Positions 6,093 to 13,458 of a stretch of DNA of 13,917 nucleotides are shown here, piece by piece. How positions within the stretch are numbered: the stretch's first letter is position 1; every line of letters begins with the position of its first letter. Under the pieces are notes generated by a model. That model was not told the origin of the DNA and made no database searches. It worked only from the letters and a program-made list of their open reading frames with translations. This DNA is from Candidatus Aerophobota bacterium. GTDB taxonomy: Bacteria > Aerophobota > Aerophobia > Aerophobales > B3-G15. Location: contig JAUWJM010000030.1 of assembly GCA_030607715.1 (NCBI GenBank), positions 1 to 13,917 of the forward strand, written 5' to 3'. Made by a program: the position numbers and the translations under genes.

Positions 6093-7628
6093 TTAGTTTT
6101 CTTCTGCTAATTTAGTTACCTTGTTAAATTTATCTAATAATGCAGGATAAAGAGATCGATAAATCTTATAATATTTATCATACAGGGAAACTTTCTCCTT
6201 TTCTGGTTGAACTCGAGTTGTGATATGAATTGTTTCTTGACAAGCTTCCTCCACTGTGGAGTAAACTCCTGTTCCTACCCCGGCTAAAAGGGCCACTCCA
6301 AAGGCAGCACCCTCAGTTACATTAACTGTTTCCAGTTCAAGGTTATAAATATTTGCTTGAATTTGACGCCAGAGTTTTGACCTTGCTCCTCCACCTGAAG
6401 CTCGGGCTATTTCAATAGGGGTACCCATTCCCTTAATAATTTTTAGGGAATCTCTTAATCCAAAAGCAACTCCTTCCATTATAGCTCTAATTAAATGAGA
6501 TTTCTGATGGCGCAAATTAAGTCCAAAGAAAACTCCTCGAGCATTGGGATTGGGATAAGGTGTCCTCTCTCCGCAAAGATAGGGTAAAAAAATTAATCCT
6601 TCTGCTCCTGATTTTATCTGGGAAGCTTCTTTAGTTAAAATCTGATAAGGATCAACCCCTTTTTTCTTAGCCTCCTCTTTTTCTTCTTTACCCAGATTAT
6701 CACGGAACCATCTTAAAGAACCACCAGCGGAAAGCATAACTCCCATAATATGCCATTTTCCAGGCACAGCATGACAGAAAGTATGAACTCTACCCATAGG
6801 ATCCATTCTTATCGTCTCACTAAAGGCAAAGACTACCCCCGATGTACCAATGGTAGAGGAAAGCAGTCCCTTCTTCACGATCCCACTTCCAATAGCTTGA
6901 GCAGCCTGATCTCCTACTCATCCCACTACAGGAGTGCCAGTATTAAGTCCTGTTAGTTTAGAAACTTCTCTGCTGATTTCTCCACTAACCACTGGAGACT
7001 CATAACACTTAGGCATTAGGTCTTTATCTACTCCCAACTCAGTTAAAATCTTATCAGACCATTTTCTGTTTTTAACATCTAAAAATAAAGTTCCCGAAGC
7101 ATCAGAGACCTCGGTAGCAAAGCTTTTTGTTAAACGAAATCGGATATAATCTTTGGGCAGGAGAATCTTTTTGGTTTGCTCATAGACTTCAGGTTCATTT
7201 TCCCTTACCCATATTACTTTTCCAGCAGTAAAACCGGGAAGAGCTGGATTGCAGGTTAAATTAATCAAACGATCTTTACCAATTTTCTCAGTGATAAACT
7301 GGCACTGTTTAGCTGTTCTTTGATCGCTCCATAGGATACAGGGACGCAAAATACGATGATCTTTCCCCAAAAAAACTGAGCCATGCATTTGACCAGAAAG
7401 GCCAATTCCTGAGATTTCTTCCCCTTTAACCTTGGCTTTCTCTATTGTCTCTTTTATTGTTTTTACTGTGGCTTTCCACCAGTCCTCTGGATTTTGTTCA
7501 ACCCAGTTGGAATGAGGCATATATAGAGGATAGTCTTGAAAAGAGGTACTTAACAGTTCCCCTTCCTCATTAATTAAAAGTGTCTTAGTACCAGTTGTTC
7601 CTACATCTATCCCCATTAAATAGGGCAT
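6093..7628 (-). pseudogene. xylB: Xylulokinase (FGGY kinase) interrupted by an in-frame TGA
   Basis: ATP-dependent phosphorylation of D-xylulose to xylulose 5-phosphate. The two halves lie in one frame: 7628-6921 (236 codons, ATG, GGAG eight nt upstream) and 6917-6093. Codon 237 (6918-6920) is TGA. Reading through gives 511 residues with no frameshift, the normal family length. The N-terminal ATPase domain has GIDVGTTGTK with Asp8; SGQMHGSVFL and ILWSDQRTA mark the sugar-binding side; the C-terminal half has SSTIGTSGVVFA, GLIFLPYLCGERTP and ARASGGGARSKLWRQI. The TGA replaces a residue (usually Gly) of the VVGGxGDQAA loop, three codons before Asp240, which corresponds to the catalytic base. 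A GTG at 6876-6878 could restart translation but would omit Asp240. It is either a fresh nonsense mutation, a sequence error or readthrough. Other genes here end in TGA, so a recoded UGA is unlikely. Confidence 0.9.
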
Positions 7629-7692
7629 TTTATTCTCCAGAAAAGAATCAAATCTTGTTTTTTAAGGACTACCTTGTCCCTAAGTTACCTTT

Positions 7693-7720
7693 ATTTTATC
7701 TCTATATCATAATTTGTCAA
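7693..7720 (-). promoter_or_regulatory. Sigma70-type promoter for xylB (and possibly dnaN)
   Basis: On the minus strand, TTGACA (7720-7715) is followed by a 16-nt spacer and TAAAAT (7698-7693). This is a full -35 consensus and a 5/6 match at -10. Expected transcription start is near 7686, about 58 nt before the xylB ATG. No experimental evidence. Confidence 0.75.
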
Positions 7721-7769
7721 CCGTTAGACTTCAGTTTTCAGGAAAATTTTCAGAGCTGCCCTTTCTTCG

Positions 7770-7929
7770 GTGTTTTCCAACGTTGCGGCTAAGTTCTACT
7801 CTTATCTGTAAACTGTAACCTGGTAGATTTGTCCGCCTGGGGACTTCATGATACATGAAGTCCTGAGGAGAACTTGGACGTTAGAACTCATAGACCCGCC
7901 TGATCGCCGCTTACCTTTTTGGAAAACAC
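7770..7929. ncRNA. Candidate structured RNA, long interrupted hairpin (6S-like?)
   Basis: Non-coding segment, GC-richer than its flanks, with nested complementary arms. The outer stem is 7770-7780 (GTGTTTTCCAA) with 7919-7929, a perfect 11 bp. Next come 7785-7789 (GCGGC) with 7906-7910, 7792-7798 (AGTTCTA) with 7882-7888, 7831-7834 (GTCC) with 7876-7879, and a terminal hairpin 7841-7850 (GGACTTCATG) with 7854-7863, a perfect 10 bp with a 3-nt loop. The arms are interrupted by a large one-sided bubble (7799-7830) and a 17-nt bulge opposite (7889-7905). A rod of ~160 nt with a central bubble is the shape of 6S RNA, and the 3' strand CCCGCCTGATCGCCGC loosely recalls the 3' strand of E. coli 6S. 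The primary sequence is not a convincing match, and the strand is not decided. A terminal-inverted-repeat element (MITE) is the main alternative. Confidence 0.45.
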
Positions 7930-7981
7930 ACTCAGCGGGCAGCAAATTAAGAGGAGTTTTCTTGAAACTGGAGATATGAAT

Positions 7982-8009
7982 TTGACAATCTAATAATTTT
8001 AAATAAAAT
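7982..8009 (+). promoter_or_regulatory. Sigma70-type promoter for the POR operon
   Basis: TTGACA (7982-7987), a 16-nt AT-rich spacer and TAAAAT (8004-8009). It has the same layout as the divergent xylB promoter. Expected start is near 8016, leaving a leader of ~198 nt before the first POR gene. Confidence 0.75.
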
Positions 8010-8015
8010 GGTATG

Positions 8016-8213
8016 AATATAGTAACAGTTCAGCTATTAAGTCACCAGGGTGATATGAATTTATAATCTCGTTGATTGGTTAATGCGTAAATGCGTTTTA
8101 CTCATTTACCCTTTAGCCTTTTGCCTCTTCTTCACATTCACGCATTTATCTTGGCGTCTTCGCATCTTGATGGCTGAACAAGAAAATTAATGCTAAAGAG
8201 GGAGGTTTTTTTA
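8016..8213 (+). other. Long untranslated leader of the POR operon
   Basis: No gene seen. It contains an inverted repeat TAAATGCGT (8088-8096) with ACGCATTTA (8140-8148), a near-tandem AATGCGT-AAATGCGT, and a pyrimidine-rich stretch between the arms. A stem with a ~43-nt loop is possible. I recognise no known riboswitch class. Confidence 0.4.
8198..8205 (+). promoter_or_regulatory. Shine-Dalgarno GAGGGAGG deciding the porC start
   Basis: GAGGGAGG is eight nt before the ATG at 8214-8216. It favours this start over an upstream in-frame codon at 8190, which would place the Shine-Dalgarno site inside the coding region. Confidence 0.8.
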
Positions 8214-8786
8214 ATGAAAAAAATTACCGAGATCCGCTGGCATGGAAGAGCTGGCCAGGGAGCTAAAACAGCGGCTTTACTTTTGGCTGGAGCTGCCTTA
8301 AAAGAGGGAAAATACATTCAGGGTTTTCCTGAATATGGTCCAGAAAGAGAAGGAGCTCCTATAAAAGCTTTCACCAGAATTAGTGAGAGTCCAATTTTAA
8401 TTCACTGTGATGTTGCCAATCCTGAGGCTGTAGTGGTGCTTGACTCCACTTTGCTGGAGATGGCTAATGTTACTGAAGGTTTGGGAGATGAGGGAATCCT
8501 TTTAGTAAACACTGAATCTTCTCCCGGGGAAATCAGAGAAAGATTAAAGTTTAATAAAGGAAAAGTTTTTACTATAGGTGCTACTTCCATTTCCCTGAAA
8601 GCTCTGGGAAGAAATCTTCCCAATATGCCAATGCTGGGAGCTTTAATTAAAGTAAATCCCCTTATAAAATTTGAAACTTTGCTTTCCAGCGTCAGAGAGA
8701 AATTTGAAAAAAAGTTTAGCTCTAAAATAGCGGAAAGTAATATCTCAGCTATTGAGAAGGCTTATGAGGAGGTAAAATCAGAATGA
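8214..8786 (+). CDS. porC: Pyruvate/2-oxoacid:ferredoxin oxidoreductase, gamma subunit
   Basis: 190 residues from the ATG at 8214, the usual length. The gamma subunit forms part of the core of the thiamine-diphosphate 2-oxoacid:ferredoxin oxidoreductase, which converts pyruvate and CoA to acetyl-CoA, CO2 and reduced ferredoxin, or the reverse. Family motifs are IRWHGRAGQGAKTAA near the start, GFPEYGPEREGAPIKAFTRIS, then VVVLDSTLLE and GATSISLKALGRNLPNMPMLGAL. First gene of the operon. Its TGA overlaps the next ATG (ATGA at 8783-8786), so the gamma and delta subunits are translationally coupled. The substrate (pyruvate versus branched-chain or aryl 2-oxoacid) cannot be proved from this subunit. 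Confidence 0.93.
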   Translation: MKKITEIRWHGRAGQGAKTAALLLAGAALKEGKYIQGFPEYGPEREGAPIKAFTRISESPILIHCDVANPEAVVVLDSTLLEMANVTEGLGDEGILLVNTESSPGEIRERLKFNKGKVFTIGATSISLKALGRNLPNMPMLGALIKVNPLIKFETLLSSVREKFEKKFSSKIAESNISAIEKAYEEVKSE

Positions 8787-9091
8787 AGGAAAAAGGTTGG
8801 AAAGATATTCCCTTAGGAGGTCTTATTTTAGAGCCAGGGAATGCTAAAGACTACTTAACCGGGAGTTGGAGAACCTTTCGTCCGCTTCTGGATGAGAAAA
8901 AATGTAAGCATTGCCTTATATGTTGGATATATTGTGCTGATAGTTCTATTATAGTGGAAGATGGGAAAGTGAAAGGTTTTAGATACGATTATTGTAAGGG
9001 ATGTGGAATATGTGCGACTGAATGTCCATTTGATGCAATTAAGATGGTAGAAGAGGCTAAGTATAGGGCTGAAAAAGAAGGAGAAAAATAA
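8783..9091 (+). CDS. porD: Pyruvate/2-oxoacid:ferredoxin oxidoreductase, delta subunit (2[4Fe-4S])
   Basis: 102-residue ferredoxin-like subunit that passes electrons from the catalytic core to ferredoxin. Two CxxCxxCxxxC clusters are complete: Cys41, 44, 47, 51 (CKHCLICWIYC) and Cys71, 74, 77, 81 (CKGCGICATECP). The ~35-residue N-terminal extension with GSWRTFRP is typical of PorD/VorD rather than of free ferredoxins. The start overlaps the porC stop, with GAGGAGGT about 9 nt upstream. The next gene starts one base after its stop. Confidence 0.94.
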   Translation: MKEKGWKDIPLGGLILEPGNAKDYLTGSWRTFRPLLDEKKCKHCLICWIYCADSSIIVEDGKVKGFRYDYCKGCGICATECPFDAIKMVEEAKYRAEKEGEK

Positions 9092-9092
9092 A

Positions 9093-10274
9093 ATGGAAAA
9101 AATTGCAGCTATGACAGGTGATGAGGTTGCTGCCGAGGCTATGCGTCAAATTAATCCAGATGTTTTAGCAGCTTATCCTATTACTCCTCAAACAGAGACA
9201 GTGCAAAGGTTTTCTGAGTTTGTAGCTGATGGTCTTGTAAATACAGAAATGATAAGAGTAGAAAGCGAGCACTCAGCTATGAGTGCTTGTGTAGGAGCTG
9301 CAGCGGCTGGGGTAAGAGCAATGACAGCTACCTCAGCTAATGGTTTGGCTTTAATGTGGGAAATTGTTTATATAGCAGCCTCCCTAAGATTACCCATAGT
9401 AATGGTTTTGGTAAATAGGGCTCTAAGTGGTCCCATTAATATTCACTGCGATCACTCAGATTCTATGGGAGCAAGAGATTCGGGCTGGATTCAACTTTAC
9501 AGCGAGAACTGCCAGGAAATTTATGACAATCTTATTCAAGCTGTGCGTATTGCAGAGGAGGGAAGTGTCCTTCTTCCAGTGATGGTTACCTTTGATGGGT
9601 TTATTATCTCTCATGGAACAGAAAGAGTAGAAATTTTTGAAGATGAAAAGGTGAAAGAATTTATAGGGGGATTTAACCCAAAATATTCCCTCTTAAATAT
9701 AGATAAACCTGTAACCTATGGTCCTCTCGATCTGTACGACTACTATTTTGAGCATAAACGTCAGCAAGTAGAGGCTATGAAAAATGCTCTAGATGTAATT
9801 AAGAAAGTAGGACAGGAATACGCTCAGCTTTCTGGAAGAAGTTATGACTTGATAGAGGAGTTTGGTTCCCCAGATGCAGATTTAGTGGTAGTAGCAGCCG
9901 GATCTACTGCGGGAACAGTAAAGGGAGCAATACAGGAGATAAAAGAAGAAGGAATAAATGCAAAGCTTTTAAAGATGAGAACCTTTAGACCTTTCCCTCA
10001 AGAAAAAATCAGGGAGAGCTTAAAAAAAGCCGCCGCAGTAGCAGTTATGGATCGTTCTGCTTCCTTTGGAGCTGTAGGAGGACCAATTTTCTTGGAAATA
10101 AGGTCAGCCTTATTTGAGGAAGAAAAGAAAATTCCTGTGGTTAATTATATTTATGGATTAGGAGGGAGAAATATTGGAATAGAGCAGATTAAGAAAGTTT
10201 ATCAGGATCTTACCCAGATTAAGGAAACAGGGAAAGTTAAAAATTCAGTTAATTATTTAGGAGTAAGAGAATAA
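9093..10274 (+). CDS. porA: Pyruvate/2-oxoacid:ferredoxin oxidoreductase, alpha subunit
   Basis: 393 residues, the usual length. It holds the pyrimidine-binding and substrate-facing domains. YPITPQT (28-34) includes Thr31, which matches the conserved substrate-contacting Thr of PFOR. RVESEHSAMSACVGAAAAG (55-73) and VNRALSGPINIHCDHSD follow, with the conserved Arg (Arg109) near the active site. The C-terminal transketolase-C-like domain has VVVAAGSTAGTVKGAI and AVMDRSASFGAVGGP. AAGGAGA lies nine nt before the ATG. These motifs fit pyruvate oxidoreductase best, but VOR and other paralogues are close. Confidence 0.94.
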   Translation: MEKIAAMTGDEVAAEAMRQINPDVLAAYPITPQTETVQRFSEFVADGLVNTEMIRVESEHSAMSACVGAAAAGVRAMTATSANGLALMWEIVYIAASLRLPIVMVLVNRALSGPINIHCDHSDSMGARDSGWIQLYSENCQEIYDNLIQAVRIAEEGSVLLPVMVTFDGFIISHGTERVEIFEDEKVKEFIGGFNPKYSLLNIDKPVTYGPLDLYDYYFEHKRQQVEAMKNALDVIKKVGQEYAQLSGRSYDLIEEFGSPDADLVVVAAGSTAGTVKGAIQEIKEEGINAKLLKMRTFRPFPQEKIRESLKKAAAVAVMDRSASFGAVGGPIFLEIRSALFEEEKKIPVVNYIYGLGGRNIGIEQIKKVYQDLTQIKETGKVKNSVNYLGVRE

Positions 10275-10286
10275 CAGGAGAAAAAA

Positions 10287-11222
10287 ATGCCATCTCTTAA
10301 AGATTTATCTAAAAAAGAAGAGCTTCTTTCAAGTGGTCACCGACTTTGTCCTGGATGTGGGGCATCTATTATTGTAAGACAGGCTCTTTTAGCATCGGAT
10401 ACTCCAGTGGTAATTTGCTGTCCTACAGGGTGCTTAGAGGTAGCAACCACCATTTATCCTTATACTGCCTGGAAGGTACCCTTTATACATAATGCTTTTG
10501 AAAATGCAGCCTCTACTCTTTGCGGAGTGGAGAGTGCCTATCGCTCCCTGAAAAAACAAGGAAAGATAGATAAAGAAATAAGGTTTATTGCCTTTGGAGG
10601 AGATGGGGGGACCTATGATATTGGAATTCAGGCTCTCTCAGGGGCCTTAGAAAGAGGACACAGGTTTCTCTATATCTGCTACGACAACGAAGCTTATATG
10701 AACACGGGCATACAACGCTCCAGTGCCAGCCCTCGAGGAGCTTTTACTACTACCTCCCCACCAGGCAAAGCTATTCCTGAAGGTAAAACTGAGTTCAGAA
10801 AAGACTTAACTCAAATTATTGCTGCTCATAATATTCCTTATGCTGCTCAAGCGTCCCCTGGTTATTACAATGATCTAATGAAAAAAGTTCAGAAAGCTTT
10901 AAATGCCAACGGCCCCTCTTTCATTAATATCCTCTCTCCCTGTCCCAGAGGATGGAGATATCCTGCTGATCAAACCATTGAGATAGCTAAATTAGCTGTT
11001 CTTACAGGATTCTGGCCCTTATATGAGGTTGAGAATGGCAAGTACAAAATAACTTATAAACCAAGAAAGAAGAAAAAGCCCTTAAAAGATTTCTTGAAAG
11101 CTCAGGGAAGATTTAAACATCTTTTTCGTGAGGAGAATAAGGGAATATTAGAGAAGCTGCAGAAAGAAGTAGATCAAAAGGAAAAAGAACTTATGATAAG
11201 GGCAGGGGAGGAAGAGAAGTAA
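10287..11222 (+). CDS. porB: Pyruvate/2-oxoacid:ferredoxin oxidoreductase, beta subunit (TPP-binding)
   Basis: 311 residues, the usual length. It binds thiamine diphosphate and Mg2+ through GGDGGTYDIG (104-113) and DNEAYMNTGIQRS (133-145). It also carries the proximal [4Fe-4S] cluster, whose four expected ligands are visible: Cys21 and Cys24 (CPGCG), a Cys in CCPTGC (44-49) and Cys219 (LSPCPRGW). The last ~50 residues are Lys/Glu-rich. CAGGAG lies upstream of the ATG, and the gap from porA is 12 bp. Last gene of the operon; the next gene is convergent. Confidence 0.95.
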   Translation: MPSLKDLSKKEELLSSGHRLCPGCGASIIVRQALLASDTPVVICCPTGCLEVATTIYPYTAWKVPFIHNAFENAASTLCGVESAYRSLKKQGKIDKEIRFIAFGGDGGTYDIGIQALSGALERGHRFLYICYDNEAYMNTGIQRSSASPRGAFTTTSPPGKAIPEGKTEFRKDLTQIIAAHNIPYAAQASPGYYNDLMKKVQKALNANGPSFINILSPCPRGWRYPADQTIEIAKLAVLTGFWPLYEVENGKYKITYKPRKKKKPLKDFLKAQGRFKHLFREENKGILEKLQKEVDQKEKELMIRAGEEEK

Positions 11223-11234
11223 AAGGTGGTAATT

Positions 11235-11258
11235 TAGTTTTAATAGAAATCTAAACTA
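11235..11258. terminator. Possible weak bidirectional terminator
   Basis: Between two convergent genes, TAGTTT (11235-11240) can pair with AAACTA (11253-11258), followed on the plus strand by TTATATTTTT. The stem is only 6 bp and AT-rich, so this is a weak call made mainly from position. Confidence 0.25.
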
Positions 11259-11279
11259 TTATATTTTTCTCAAAAACAC

Positions 11280-12266
11280 CTACCACATATGGTGTACTTG
11301 AGGTTTTATATACTTTTCGTAGATTGCTTTCACTCTGTCTAACCGCTTTGTTGTCAGCGGTACAAGGTCTGAAGCCTTTATGTTTGCCTCTGCCTGCTGG
11401 ACACTGGATGCACCTGGAATTACACAGCTTACTTCAGGGAACATAAGGATCCACCTGATGGCCCATGCTGCAAGAGGTTTCTGTCCTGGAAAGATTTTTT
11501 TAAGTTTTTCTACACTCTTAAGACCAAGCTCAAAGTTAACACCGGAAAAGGTCTCTCCCTTATCAAAGATTTCCCCATTCCTATTAAAAGCCCTGTGGTC
11601 ATTCTTGTTGAAAGTGCTGTTACTTTTCATTTTTCCACTTAGAAGACCACTTGCAAGTGGAACTCGTGCAATAACACCAATGTTTTTTTTCTTCGCCTGG
11701 GAGAAAAAAAGCTCAGAAGGTCTGTGGCGAAACATATTGAAGATAATCTGCACTGTAGTCACATTTGAATACTCTATGGCCTTCAGTGCCTCTTCTACCT
11801 TTTCCACACTTACCCCTAAGTTACGAATCTTACCCTGATGCTTGCGCCTATCAAATACTTCAAAGATCTCAGGTCTGTAGTACACCTCTGTAGGTGGACA
11901 GTGAAGCTGAATCAAGTCAATAGTTTCAAGTTGCATGTTCTTCAGACTGTCCTCTACAAATTCCACAAGTTTTTCCGGGGTATAGCCTTCTGCTGTATGA
12001 GGTTGTATCTTCCTGCCGCACTTAGTAGCAATAAAAACTTCCTCTTTTCTTGATTTTACAACCCTGGCAACTGCCACTTCGCTGAGGCCTTCGCTGTATA
12101 AGTCTGCTGTATCAATAAAATTTACTCCCAGATCTATGACACGGTTTAAGGTCTCTTCTGCATTCTTATCGCTAAAAGGCTCTCCCCATTTTCCACCAAT
12201 CTGCCATGTCCCAAGGGATACCTCGGAAACTTTAAATCCTGTTTTTCCTAACATTCTGTACCGCAT
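11280..12266 (-). CDS. Aldo/keto reductase
   Basis: 328-residue NAD(P)H-dependent oxidoreductase with a TIM-barrel fold. The start MRYRMLGKTGFKVSEVSLG is typical. The catalytic tetrad is present: Asp52 (FIDTAD), Tyr57 (LYSEG), Lys82 (ATKCG) and His122 (LHCPP). Near the C-terminus, VIPGASSVQQAEAN is the usual cofactor-binding GAS/R motif region. The substrate cannot be told; it resembles the YhdN/IolS/Tas-like group. AGGAG lies eight nt before the ATG. It sits alone, convergent with the POR operon and directly downstream of a transposase remnant, so horizontal gain is possible. Confidence 0.92.
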   Translation of the reverse strand: MRYRMLGKTGFKVSEVSLGTWQIGGKWGEPFSDKNAEETLNRVIDLGVNFIDTADLYSEGLSEVAVARVVKSRKEEVFIATKCGRKIQPHTAEGYTPEKLVEFVEDSLKNMQLETIDLIQLHCPPTEVYYRPEIFEVFDRRKHQGKIRNLGVSVEKVEEALKAIEYSNVTTVQIIFNMFRHRPSELFFSQAKKKNIGVIARVPLASGLLSGKMKSNSTFNKNDHRAFNRNGEIFDKGETFSGVNFELGLKSVEKLKKIFPGQKPLAAWAIRWILMFPEVSCVIPGASSVQQAEANIKASDLVPLTTKRLDRVKAIYEKYIKPQVHHMW

Positions 12267-12285
12267 AGACTTAATCTCCTGTTTC

Positions 12286-12384
12286 TTAAGGAATTTTTAT
12301 TTTTTTCTTTATCTCCTCTATAAAGCCTTCGCTTCCCACTATCTGCTTTGACTTAAGGCCATCAAAGGGGTTTTCCTTTAAGAC
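12286..12384 (-). pseudogene. RAYT-like (Y1 transposase family) C-terminal remnant
   Basis: Between two stops, the minus strand reads VLKENPFDGLKSKQ then IVGSEGFIEEIKKKIKIP. The NP(F/L)-...-(L/V)GSxxFIxxIK pattern is a recurring C-terminal signature of REP-associated tyrosine transposases (IS200-like). Only 32 codons remain, and nothing upstream to 12484 restores the catalytic part. The call comes from motif memory and the fragment is short, so confidence is low. Confidence 0.35.
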
Positions 12385-12484
12385 TTATAGATTTAGAGTC
12401 AATGATGGATTGTATGCGTGCTTTACATACATTTCTACAACCAAATGAACATGAGCTGGCGTTCTTTGCCGCTTTCCCGGTTCT
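12385..12484. other. Intergenic, no feature seen
   Basis: About 100 bp between the transposase-like remnant and the small CxC protein. I see no long open frame, no strong hairpin and no consensus promoter. Confidence 0.4.
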
Positions 12485-12673
12485 CTAAATCTTACCTCTT
12501 GCACCATCCTCATTATCGTCAGAGATTTCTGCCAATACCTCTGTTAGCTCTTTCAAAAACCATTTTCTGCCACACTCACAATCTCCTCGATACTCATCCC
12601 GATACGGTCCTAAAATAAGCTCAAGAGCCACTTCTCTGCCACATAAACATTTAATTGTGATTCTAGTTTTCAT
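12485..12673 (-). CDS. Small CxC/CxC putative zinc-binding protein
   Basis: 62 residues from the ATG at 12671-12673. This start is favoured because GGAGG lies six nt upstream and the ATG overlaps the TGA of the preceding gene (ATGA), a translational-coupling arrangement. A start at 12683-12685 is possible and adds four residues. Cys9, Cys11, Cys32 and Cys34 (CLCG ... CECG) form a two-knuckle pattern likely to bind one zinc; the C-terminus is acidic. I recognise no named family. The coupling suggests it works with the nuclease-like protein upstream, perhaps as a regulator or DNA-contacting partner, but that is inference. Confidence 0.65.
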   Translation of the reverse strand: MKTRITIKCLCGREVALELILGPYRDEYRGDCECGRKWFLKELTEVLAEISDDNEDGARGKI

Positions 12674-13458
12674 AATTGCCTCCATCTTTCAACGATACCA
12701 AATTGCTCTCGTTGCTTATCATGAACCAAAGCAGAGTTATATAATTGTTCCAATTCCTTATAAAGTTTAAACAGAAATCTATCTCTAAACTCTCTAAACG
12801 GTGTCTGGTTGATATATTGGTTGAATAAATCTTTTTCCTTTGCGCTCGGTCCAATTATAAAAAATTGAGTAGTAAATCTTCTTGGTATTTTCAACAGCCT
12901 ATCTAAGCCAGATTTTACTCTTGTTGTTTTCTCTACTTCAAAAGCGTAAACTGGAAATAACCCATAATCATCTTCATCAAACCATAAGGTATCTATTCCT
13001 CTAGTCTTTGCCAAGTTAGGACCCCTCAAAATGTTGGTACAGTCGGAGACAGTCACAAAATCTCTTAGCGGTTTATTTTGGAAAGTTCTAATAGTTTGGT
13101 CGTGTGGAGGTGCATAAGTCTCATATCCATAGATTTTCCCGAGTGTAACTAACATTCCTTGAGCAATTCCGTGATCAATCTCTGGTTCTTCAGTAAAATT
13201 TTGTGCTCCAGGCTTTATGTGCGTTTCTTCTACAACCTTATAAATGCCACTTCTTTCTGGCGGCACTGGTTCAAAAATTTTATATTGCCTTACAACCCTT
13301 CTAATAGTATCTCGCCAAGTTGGATTAGTCTTAGTTTTAGGGTGGCTCTCTATGATCTTGTTAATCTCAGATAAATGACCTTGCCCACCTAATTTTAATA
13401 AGGCATTTCTTACAATGTCTTTCCAAGTTAATTTTTGCTCATTCATTTTAGTTTTCAT
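12670..13458 (-). CDS. Winged-helix (HARE-HTH-like) plus PD-(D/E)XK-like nuclease, putative restriction endonuclease
   Basis: 262 residues from the ATG at 13456-13458, preceded by AGGA and overlapping the methyltransferase stop by 11 nt. The frame is open to 13503. Residues ~9-75 (LTWKDIVRNALLKLGG, HLSEINKIIES, WRDTIRRVVRQY, GIYKV) look like the HARE-HTH winged helix that recurs in restriction and chromatin proteins. The C-terminal part has IDTLWFDED (Asp156) followed by YAFEVEKTTRVKSGLDRL (Glu174, Glu176). This resembles restriction-endonuclease-fold proteins with a D...ExE-type active-site variant and a following SGLxRL helix. Adjacency to a DNA methyltransferase supports a restriction role. 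Cleavage specificity is unknown, and the nuclease assignment comes from motif pattern only. Confidence 0.65.
   Translation of the reverse strand: MKTKMNEQKLTWKDIVRNALLKLGGQGHLSEINKIIESHPKTKTNPTWRDTIRRVVRQYKIFEPVPPERSGIYKVVEETHIKPGAQNFTEEPEIDHGIAQGMLVTLGKIYGYETYAPPHDQTIRTFQNKPLRDFVTVSDCTNILRGPNLAKTRGIDTLWFDEDDYGLFPVYAFEVEKTTRVKSGLDRLLKIPRRFTTQFFIIGPSAKEKDLFNQYINQTPFREFRDRFLFKLYKELEQLYNSALVHDKQREQFGIVERWRQL

Noticed and set aside
6918..6920. UGA recoded as glycine (as in Gracilibacteria/SR1) or as selenocysteine
   Set aside because: TGA is the normal stop of serS, the LysM/LytM gene, pcm, porC and the nuclease gene here, and no selenocysteine-insertion-like hairpin or known selenoprotein site was seen. 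A point mutation or sequence error is simpler.
7841..7863. The 10-bp hairpin read as an intrinsic terminator
   Set aside because: No T-run follows on either strand, and it fits as the tip of the larger nested structure at 7770-7929.
8081..8148. CRISPR-like array in the POR leader
   Set aside because: Only short near-repeats of 7-9 bp and one inverted pair; no regularly spaced repeats or cas genes.
11380..12351. Plus-strand open frames opposite the aldo/keto reductase
   Set aside because: They are antisense to a gene with a full catalytic tetrad and show composition expected of shadow frames.
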